A stretch of 12,588 nt of DNA from DATKCJ01 sp035513275. Its GTDB lineage: Bacteria; Verrucomicrobiota; Verrucomicrobiia; Opitutales; Opitutaceae. The stretch is taken from the NCBI GenBank assembly GCA_035513275.1, contig DATKCJ010000436.1, forward strand, positions 1 through 12,588. The letters run 5' to 3'. The notes under the pieces are model-generated. The model was not told the origin of the DNA, did no database searches, and saw only the letters and a program-made list of their open reading frames with translations. Positions within the stretch are counted from its first letter, which is position 1. Each line of letters opens with the position of its first letter. Positions 1 to 5,584 of this stretch are shown here, one piece after another. The position numbers were made by a program, and so were the translations under genes.

Positions 1-48
1 GAGCCCCGCCGCTGACCACCTGCGGTGCGGTTCTGCATCGATGGGGCG

Positions 49-70
49 CCGGGCCCGGCTATTGGCCCGG
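49..70. other. GC-rich stem-loop at the left edge
   Basis: CCGGGCC (49-55) and GGCCCGG (64-70) pair perfectly over 7 bp around an 8-nt loop. There is no T-run directly after it; the nearest is TTTT at 83-86, so it is not a canonical intrinsic terminator. One forward frame reads to a stop TGA at 13-15, so the hairpin could follow the end of a gene lying left of the window, but nothing in those five codons can be recognised. I see no gene in 1-142. Confidence 0.25.
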
Positions 71-142
71 AACCTCACGCAGTTTTGGCAATTGGACATT
101 TGTTGCGGATGCAGGGCCATGGTATCTTATCGATCCAAGAAC

Positions 143-2404
143 ATGCCCCAGCGCCTGAAAGCAGCAGCCGTCATCCTGTTGGTCGCGATCGTGGCCTCGC
201 TCGCGCTTGTGCAGCAGCGCAAGCAAAAGGCCGCGGAGGTTGCTCCGGCATCGCACGTCGCACAGGCGCCGCACGCCGGTGCCGCACCTTCGGCCGCTTC
301 AGATCGTGCAAACATCGCTTCAGCCGCCGGAGCACAGCCAGCGACCTGGGGAGTCCTTCGCGAAGCGCCGTCGCCGGGACTGGGCGCGCCGGCGCATGCA
401 TTGCGCCACCGGTGGATTGCTGTGGAGGAGGATTTGTTCACCGCAAAGAACTCACCGTTCTGGGCCGCGAAGGACGAACGGCGCGTGGTGCTCAACCTGT
501 TCCCCGACGCGGTTCTCCAGGTGAAGATCGATCGCGCCGAGGTGCTCGGCGTCGGCCGCTACGGCGCGCAAGGCACCATCGAGGGCCGGTCCGGTTCGCG
601 TGTGCTCTTCGCGATGGCGGGCGATTCGCTCAGCGTCGCAGTTTTTGATCCCGAACTCGGCAGCTTTGTCGTCGAGGGAATCACGCCGGGCAACACGATC
701 GTCTACGAGATCGATCCCGAATTTCCGCTGGCGTGCGCGGGTGGGAAGAGGCCGTTTCTCGATCAGGATGCGATTGCGGCGCTCGCCCGGCGCGAGTCCG
801 CAGTGGGCGGTCCTCCGAGCGGAACCGTCCCCACAGTCGAGGCATACGAGGAGGGCACACCGGTCATCGACGTCATGGTCGTCTACAGCCAGGAGGTGCT
901 CAGCGCCGCCGGATTGAACAATATCATTTCGCGGATCGATCTCGCGATCATGGAGGCGAACTCCGATTTCACGCGGAGCGACATCGCAGCGCGTCTCCGG
1001 CTCGTGCACACAGCGCTAGTCAACGCGCAGGAGAACGGCAGCTTCGACACTGCGCTCGACCGGCTCCGTCGCACCGACGACGGTTTCATGGACGGGGTGC
1101 ACGCACTGCGCAACCAATACGGCGCCGACCTTGTCTCGCTCGTCATCCTAAACTCGAACGACTCGACAGTCGGCCAGGCCTACCTTCTCAACGAGCCATG
1201 GAGCCTGGTGAACGAGTTGTTTGCATTTTCGGTTGTGCAATGGAGCTCACTCACTGGCTCGAGCACGTTCACGCACGAGTTGGGGCACAATCTCGGCTGC
1301 GCGCACAGCCGGCACAATGCGTCGAGCCCCGGCGCCTACGGTTACTCCTACGGCTACAAGTTCAACGACGCGGGCGGCACGCTCCGGCGCACGATCATGG
1401 CCTACACGCCCGGCGCACAAACCCGCGTCTTTTCGAATCCTCGGTTGCGCTACCCGTTGAGCAATCCCAACGGCATCCCGATGGGCGTGCCCGCGGGCCA
1501 GTCGGGCGAGGCGGACAACGCGCTCACCGTCGATCAGTCCGCTTTTGAAGTCGCGAACTACCGGCTCCGTGCCGACGCGTTTGCGGAGGGCCATCTCATC
1601 AACGTCTCCACGCGTGCCCTCGTTGGCAGTGGCTTCAGGCAGTTGATCGGCGGCTTCGTGATCTCCGGTCCGCCGAAGACCGTCATCGTGCGCGCAGTCG
1701 GCCCGTCTCTCCTGCCGCCGCCTTACAACATCGCCAACGCGCTCCTCGATCCGAAGCTCGAAATCCGCCCGCCAAGCGCACCGGAGACGCTGATCGCAGC
1801 AAACGACGACTGGATGCAGTCGCCCAACGCCGCCGCGTTGCAGGCGACACAGTGGGCGCCCACCGATCCGCGCGAAGCTGCAGAGATTCTCACGCTTCCG
1901 GCTGGCGACTACACGGTGATGGTCAGCGGCAAGAACGACACCACGGGAATTGGTCTCGTCGAAATCTACGAGCAAGGGCGAAACGGGAACAAGGTGATCA
2001 ACCTCTCGACGCGCGCCTGGGTCGACACCGACTTCAACGTCATGATCGGCGGCTTCGTCATCGAGGGCGCACCGGGCGAAACCAAGCGCGTGCTCATCCG
2101 CGTGCTCGGACCCACGCTCGAGGATTATCAAGTGCCCGACGCGCTCTTCGATCCCGCGGCCCGGCTCTACAACGCCGCCGGCGAGCTCCTACTCGACAAC
2201 GACGATTGGGACGCCGGCCCGCATCAGGAAGAAATCACCGCGCTCGGCCGCGCACCCGGCAACCGCCGTGAGCCCGCCATGCTCATCGACATCGCACCCG
2301 GCGCCTACACCGTGATTGTCCGCCCGTTTGAAAATCCGCCGCCCGACGGCATCCAGCCCGGCATCGGCCTGATCGAGGTCTACGAAATCACGACCGCGCC
2401 TTGA
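143..2404 (+). CDS. Exported metzincin-type zinc metallopeptidase with two C-terminal STRA/IGGFV repeat domains
   Basis: A 753-residue protein predicted to cleave proteins outside the cytoplasm. Residues 7-23 form a hydrophobic segment after a basic start (MPQRLK), either a signal peptide or a membrane anchor, followed by an Ala/Pro-rich linker. Residues about 90-200 look like a propeptide. The zinc site HELGHNLGCAH (378-388) matches HExxHxxGxxH, with E379 as general base, and IMAY (Met419) is the Met-turn, so it is a metzincin close to the M12B/reprolysin-like group. Cys198, in LACAGG just before the catalytic domain, could act as a cysteine switch (inference). Residues 485-610 and 618-748 are two copies of a domain that starts I-N-(V/L)-S-T-R-A, continues with IGGFVI, G-P-(S/T)-L and NDDW, and ends IGL(V/I)E(I/V)YE. 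The frame is open from ATG 41, and ATG 119 is another option. I chose ATG 143 because codons before it have low GC at third positions and those after it are high. No clear Shine-Dalgarno site is visible. The substrate is unknown. Confidence 0.9.
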   Translation: MPQRLKAAAVILLVAIVASLALVQQRKQKAAEVAPASHVAQAPHAGAAPSAASDRANIASAAGAQPATWGVLREAPSPGLGAPAHALRHRWIAVEEDLFTAKNSPFWAAKDERRVVLNLFPDAVLQVKIDRAEVLGVGRYGAQGTIEGRSGSRVLFAMAGDSLSVAVFDPELGSFVVEGITPGNTIVYEIDPEFPLACAGGKRPFLDQDAIAALARRESAVGGPPSGTVPTVEAYEEGTPVIDVMVVYSQEVLSAAGLNNIISRIDLAIMEANSDFTRSDIAARLRLVHTALVNAQENGSFDTALDRLRRTDDGFMDGVHALRNQYGADLVSLVILNSNDSTVGQAYLLNEPWSLVNELFAFSVVQWSSLTGSSTFTHELGHNLGCAHSRHNASSPGAYGYSYGYKFNDAGGTLRRTIMAYTPGAQTRVFSNPRLRYPLSNPNGIPMGVPAGQSGEADNALTVDQSAFEVANYRLRADAFAEGHLINVSTRALVGSGFRQLIGGFVISGPPKTVIVRAVGPSLLPPPYNIANALLDPKLEIRPPSAPETLIAANDDWMQSPNAAALQATQWAPTDPREAAEILTLPAGDYTVMVSGKNDTTGIGLVEIYEQGRNGNKVINLSTRAWVDTDFNVMIGGFVIEGAPGETKRVLIRVLGPTLEDYQVPDALFDPAARLYNAAGELLLDNDDWDAGPHQEEITALGRAPGNRREPAMLIDIAPGAYTVIVRPFENPPPDGIQPGIGLIEVYEITTAP

Positions 2405-2443
2405 AAGGTGCTTTGGATCAGAAGAATCTTTGAGATTCGAACT

Positions 2444-2521
2444 GTAGGAGCGGTCCCGCGGCTGAGGAACCGAGATCATTGAGCGGACGTTCGCGATGAG
2501 TCGTGGCATAAACGCTCCTAC
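2444..2521. repeat. REP-like palindrome with GTAG/CTAC ends
   Basis: GTAGGAGCG (2444-2452) and CGCTCCTAC (2513-2521) are perfect 9-bp inverted ends of a 78-bp element lying 39 bp after the peptidase stop. Both ends carry the GTAG tetranucleotide (CTAC on the right) that also borders the hairpins at 4372, 8222-8282, 8339 and 12396. In REP elements mobilised by REP-associated tyrosine transposases (RAYTs), a GTAG or GGAG foot next to a hairpin is the recognised feature. The interior is only weakly palindromic, so this copy may be decayed or belong to another subfamily. Confidence 0.6.
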
Positions 2522-2659
2522 GATTTCAAACAGCGGCCGATGGCAGGTCTCTTCGCTTTCGTGCAAGGCAGCAACGAAGAGTAGGTGCGCCCCCGTCGCG
2601 CCACGATCTGTGCACCTCAACCAATGTCCTCCGACTTCGACGCTGGAAGCAGCAGGTGT

Positions 2660-2680
2660 TAGTCAACCAATACTTGACTA
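2660..2680. repeat. AT-rich inverted repeat TAGTCAA-N7-TTGACTA
   Basis: A perfect 7-bp inverted repeat (2660-2666 and 2674-2680) around a 7-nt centre, notably AT-rich for this sequence. It could be an operator-like site or a small hairpin. No promoter could be placed with confidence around it and no regulator gene is adjacent. Confidence 0.4.
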
Positions 2681-2765
2681 GTGGCCTTGGGAGGTAGTCC
2701 GCTTGCACAGGATGTGATTTAATGGGTGGAGGGCGCGGCAGGGCGCGGGTCCCTTCGTTATCTCG

Positions 2766-2788
2766 GGGCGCGTATTGCGCGCCCTTTT
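2766..2788 (+). terminator. Intrinsic terminator
   Basis: GGGCGCG (2766-2772), loop TATTG, CGCGCCC (2778-2784), then TTTT (2785-2788) gives a perfect 7-bp GC stem and a short T-run on the plus strand. Read on the minus strand there is no T-run after the stem, so it is directional. The only plus-strand gene seen upstream ends 361 bp earlier, so it either closes a long 3' untranslated region or ends an unrecognised transcript. Confidence 0.55.
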
Positions 2789-2808
2789 CGTTGGGCGCCG
2801 TCGAATCC

Positions 2809-2831
2809 CTCGACAGGCCCGGGACCTCGAG
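2809..2831. repeat. Imperfect palindrome centred on CCCGGG
   Basis: CTCG (2809-2812) and AGG (2815-2817) pair with CGAG (2828-2831) and CCT (2825-2827), with a 2-nt bulge and a CCCGGGA loop. GTCGA at 2800-2804 and AGTCGA at 2835-2840 flank it. The pattern resembles dispersed intergenic palindromes built on 'CTCGACAGG' and 'CGGAGTCGA' seen in many GC-rich genomes (general knowledge). It lies between the terminator and the methyltransferase stop and may act as a 3' hairpin for that gene. Confidence 0.35.
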
Positions 2832-2884
2832 CGGAGTCGAAACGGCCGCGTTCCTACCAAGAAGCGCACGACCTACGCCCCCAC

Positions 2885-3691
2885 TCACCGCTTCCGCAGC
2901 ACGACCACGATGTCATCCTTCGCGTCGTCGAACTCGCGCGTGAGGTGGATGTCGTGGTTGAAGTCGTGGCACGCGACGATCTCGAACTCGGGCACGCGCG
3001 CGATGAGTGCACGAAGTTGCTTCGCGTCGTAGGTGCGGCACAGCCACTTCGACTCGAACCGATGTGTGCGCACCGCGCCGTCGCCGGCCCGCTCGCGCAC
3101 GGTCATACGGTTTCGCAGCCGCTCCGTGCACGTGCGACGGTTCGCGGGCCAGGTGTCGGTCGTCGAGACCACGCGGATGCCGGCGCGCTCACCGTTCCAG
3201 CGCTCATGATCTTGGAAGCGTCGCGAGTAGTCGGTGAGGTGGATGCCGAACACGTAGATGCCACCGCGCACGAGGCTCGCGGCGACGCGCCGCATGTGTG
3301 CCGCCGCGCCACGCCCGGTGAGGATGTATTTGAAAGTGCTCAACAGGCAGAACGCGAAGTCGCACGGAGGACACGGCTCGAACGACTCCATACGCGCTGC
3401 GAAGAGCCGCAGCGGCTGCGCCCCGGGATTGCGCAAGGGGCGTGCCCGCGCGTATTCGAGCATGCGCTCGTTCAGGTCGAAGCCTGTGGCCGACCAACCG
3501 CGACGCGAGAGTTCCACCAGCAGCCGGCCTGTTCCGCACGCGGGCTCGAGAGCGCGGCGCTGTGCGCCCGCGCGGCCATACGCGGCATGGACGTCCTCAA
3601 GAAAGTCCGCCTCCCGCGGCGTGTCGGGGTCGAATACGATGTCGTAGTAGCGCGGGTGATCATACCAGTCGGCGTTTTCGAAGCGGGGCAT
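2885..3691 (-). CDS. Class I SAM-dependent methyltransferase
   Basis: A 268-residue protein predicted to transfer a methyl group from S-adenosylmethionine to an unknown acceptor in the cytoplasm. Motif I is ALEPACGTGRLL (47-58) with the Gly-rich SAM loop. Motif II is GFDLNERML (70-78), where Asp72 should bind the ribose. FCLLSTFKYIL follows at the position of the motif after the fourth strand. The N-terminus (WYDHPRYYDIVFD) is typical of small-molecule or generic methyltransferases of the Methyltransf_25 type. No target-recognition domain is visible, so the substrate cannot be named. It starts 23 bp after the thpR stop on the same strand and is probably cotranscribed with it. No Shine-Dalgarno site is seen; the start is the first ATG that leaves the N-terminal motif intact. 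Confidence 0.87.
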   Translation of the reverse strand: MPRFENADWYDHPRYYDIVFDPDTPREADFLEDVHAAYGRAGAQRRALEPACGTGRLLVELSRRGWSATGFDLNERMLEYARARPLRNPGAQPLRLFAARMESFEPCPPCDFAFCLLSTFKYILTGRGAAAHMRRVAASLVRGGIYVFGIHLTDYSRRFQDHERWNGERAGIRVVSTTDTWPANRRTCTERLRNRMTVRERAGDGAVRTHRFESKWLCRTYDAKQLRALIARVPEFEIVACHDFNHDIHLTREFDDAKDDIVVVLRKR

Positions 3692-3714
3692 CGCGGGTTC
3701 ACTGTCGCCGGCAC

Positions 3715-4275
3715 TCAGCCGGCGGCGAGGGAAAAAGTCTCGAGGATCGCGTGCTCCGCGCCGCCGGGAAGCAACCGGCTCTCGAAGAGATGGCAGCGAT
3801 CAACGACGAAGGTCGGCCCCTGAAACCCTGCGTGCGTGTGCACGAAGTCGCGCACCGCCCCCGGCGTCGCGCCTGCGCAGCGCGCGAGCGTGAAGTGCGG
3901 GTGGAACGAGCGCATATCTGGCGCGAGTCCCGCGGCGAGGATCGTGTCGTCCACCCGCTGGCGAAGCTGATGCAGCCGCGGGTGCGCGAGTTCGAGGCCC
4001 ACCCAGACGACTTGCGCGGCGCCGCGCAGTGGAAACACTCCGACTCCTCCGATCGTGAGCACGAACGGTGCGACGTCGCGGATCGCGCGAAGCCCGACGG
4101 CGAGCGCGTCGACATCGCCAGAGTGCGTCTCGCCGATGAAGCGCAGCGTCAGGTGCAGAGTCTCCGGGCGTGTCCATTTGAAACCGGGAATCGGCGTGGC
4201 AAGTGCGGCGAGCGATTCGCTCACCGCAGGCGGCGCATCGATCGCGACGAAGAGGCGGCGGGTGGCGTCTGGCAT
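3715..4275 (-). CDS. thpR: RNA 2',3'-cyclic phosphodiesterase (ThpR, formerly LigT)
   Basis: A 186-residue 2H phosphoesterase that hydrolyses RNA 2',3'-cyclic phosphate ends; older annotations call it 2'-5' RNA ligase. The start MPDATRRLFVAIDAPP is typical of the family. The two catalytic HxT motifs are HLTLRFIG (His41, Thr43) and HFTLAR (His127, Thr129), correctly spaced as the two halves of the symmetric active site. The length agrees with the usual 175-190 residues. The frame stays open upstream to ATGs at 4296 and 4341, but those extra residues do not look like the family, and the ATG at 4275 places the conserved LFVAID strand at the N-terminus. It is the first gene of a likely two-gene unit with the methyltransferase. 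A REP element lies between it and the response regulator gene upstream, suggesting a separate transcript. Confidence 0.93.
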   Translation of the reverse strand: MPDATRRLFVAIDAPPAVSESLAALATPIPGFKWTRPETLHLTLRFIGETHSGDVDALAVGLRAIRDVAPFVLTIGGVGVFPLRGAAQVVWVGLELAHPRLHQLRQRVDDTILAAGLAPDMRSFHPHFTLARCAGATPGAVRDFVHTHAGFQGPTFVVDRCHLFESRLLPGGAEHAILETFSLAAG

Positions 4276-4371
4276 GGTTTGTTCGAGGGGGCGCATCCTG
4301 CGGCCGCGGGATCCCTGATGTGGGTCCTGAACGAATCGCATGAGAGTGTCCCGGGGACAAGCCGTCCGCCG

Positions 4372-4420
4372 GTAGGGCAGGTCTTTGACCTGCCGACGCG
4401 GGTCAATAGACCCGCGCTAG
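4372..4420. repeat. Double-hairpin REP element
   Basis: GTAG (4372-4375) directly abuts a perfect 8-bp hairpin GGCAGGTC-TTT-GACCTGCC (4376-4394). Two bases later comes a second 8-bp hairpin CGCGGGTC-AATA-GACCCGCG (4397-4416), followed by CTAG (4417-4420), one base away from the expected CTAC. The same two hairpin cores recur at 12333-12396. The element starts 4 bp after the response regulator stop, on that transcript's 3' side, so it may also protect or end that mRNA. Confidence 0.75.
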
Positions 4421-4423
4421 TGC

Positions 4424-5584
4424 TCACCGCCTGTGATAAAACCTCGCGAGCGCGTTCACCACGACTTCCTCCGCCGTGTAGGGCAGGTAGAGCGTCGGAG
4501 GCGTATCGGCTGCGACTGTGTGGTGCGCGGGCATCACGCTCTGGCTCAGATATAGCGAGCGGAGATTCCGCCGGCCGTCGGCGCTGCTGCATCGGAGAAA
4601 AAACTCCTCTCCTGTCGTATCGGTCCATTGATCGGAGCAGATGATGATGTTGGCGGGGTTCTCCGCGACGAATGGACCGGCGGCCTCTGTGGTGGAGAAG
4701 CTGACTGCGGGGAAACCCACCTCGATGAACGCCTCGGCGATGAGCCGGCCCGCCTGGGGATTCGCGATGACGACAACAGCCAGACCCGGCAGCTCGTGCT
4801 CGTGCGGCGCGGAGCCGATGCGGCGGTAGAGATTGGCGATGGTGATGACCGCCACACCGAACGAACGCACCGTGCCCAGCGATATCTCCTCGGGGTGCTG
4901 CTCGAGGTCGACGATCATGCGCGAGAGTGCGCGGCCCATCATCGTGATGTCGAAGAGGTCTGAGTCGACCGCATCGTGGATGATGTCGCCAAGCAGATTG
5001 TTGAGTTGAGCGAGCGCGCCCATGCGCTGCGTGCCGTCGGGTGCGGCTGTGAATGTCTGGACCATCTCGCGCAGTCGGCCTTCGATCGCCTGGGCTTGAT
5101 TGCTCATCGTCACGCGAAGATCTCCGCGGACGAACTGCTTCTCGGGGCCCGCGCTGGCGGCGTCGCGCTGCTTGGCCTCGGTTGCCTCGGCCGCGCCCGG
5201 CAGCGCGTGTCGCCGGCCCTGTGCGAGTGCGTGACGCACCATTTCCATCAGGCGGTTCGGGCTGACGCTGTTCTTGTTCAGCACCACGTCGGCACCGGAG
5301 GTCTTTGCCTGCTCGATAAGCGCGGAATCGTAGGAGTGTGTGAACACGAGCACCGGGACTCCTTCGGCGCCTGGGATCGTGCGGATCTGCTTGAGCAGAT
5401 CCACGCCGTTCATGCCGGGCAGCATCAGGTCGAGGAGGATCAGGTCCGGCACGGATTTGCGCACCTGGGTGAGTGCGGAGATCGGGTCCGCGGCGACCTC
5501 GGCATGTAGGCCCTCGGCCTCGAACTTGCTCTGATAGACCTTCAGGACGAACTGGTCGTCGTCGATTACTAGGATGCGTTTCAT
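4424..5584 (-). CDS. Response regulator with intact N-terminal receiver and apparent C-terminal pseudo-receiver
   Basis: A 386-residue cytoplasmic protein. The N-terminal receiver (1-122) is complete: acidic pocket Asp8-Asp9-Asp10, phospho-acceptor Asp52 (LLDLMLPGMNG), Thr82 and Lys104. Residues about 155-255 are helical and contain LNNLLGDIIHD (194-204), which faintly recalls an Hpt helix but has Asn where His would be. Residues 267-386 resemble a second receiver fold (AVVVIANPQAGRLI, then IIICSDQW). There the acidic pair is replaced by Ala-Asn and the Lys position reads LP, so I expect it cannot be phosphorylated normally. No helix-turn-helix or enzymatic output domain is visible. The frame runs upstream to 5650, but MKRILVIDDD at 5584 is the standard receiver start. 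Its ATG overlaps the kinase stop by one base (TGATG) with GGAGAAG upstream, so it is translationally coupled to the kinase that probably phosphorylates it. Confidence 0.9.
   Translation of the reverse strand: MKRILVIDDDQFVLKVYQSKFEAEGLHAEVAADPISALTQVRKSVPDLILLDLMLPGMNGVDLLKQIRTIPGAEGVPVLVFTHSYDSALIEQAKTSGADVVLNKNSVSPNRLMEMVRHALAQGRRHALPGAAEATEAKQRDAASAGPEKQFVRGDLRVTMSNQAQAIEGRLREMVQTFTAAPDGTQRMGALAQLNNLLGDIIHDAVDSDLFDITMMGRALSRMIVDLEQHPEEISLGTVRSFGVAVITIANLYRRIGSAPHEHELPGLAVVVIANPQAGRLIAEAFIEVGFPAVSFSTTEAAGPFVAENPANIIICSDQWTDTTGEEFFLRCSSADGRRNLRSLYLSQSVMPAHHTVAADTPPTLYLPYTAEEVVVNALARFYHRR

Larger units (their letters stand above)
2405..2884. other. 480-bp intergenic region without a recognisable gene
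   Basis: Between the peptidase stop and the convergent methyltransferase stop I see no credible gene; the short open frames here resemble no protein family. The stretch contains a REP-like palindrome (2444-2521), an AT-rich inverted repeat (2660-2680), an intrinsic terminator (2766-2788) and an imperfect palindrome (2809-2831). Base composition is more mixed than in the flanking genes. A small RNA ending at the terminator is possible but unproven. Confidence 0.5.

Noticed and set aside
100..128. Promoter-like TTGTTG, 17-nt spacer, TATCTT before the peptidase start at 143
   Set aside because: Only 3 of 6 and 4 of 6 matches to the -35 and -10 consensus, and it would leave a leader of about 8 nt. 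Too weak to annotate.
2496..2681. 61-codon plus-strand ORF in the intergenic region
   Set aside because: It starts within the REP element, has no ribosome binding site and shows no recognisable sequence.
2680..2770. tRNA-like text (TTGGGAGGTAG, CTTGCACAGG) ahead of the terminator
   Set aside because: No 7-bp acceptor stem, anticodon stem or GGTTCGA-type T-loop can be built, so it is not a tRNA gene.
2726..3823. 365-codon open frame on the plus strand
   Set aside because: It runs through the terminator and antisense to the methyltransferase, which has clear SAM motifs. No domain is recognisable in it.
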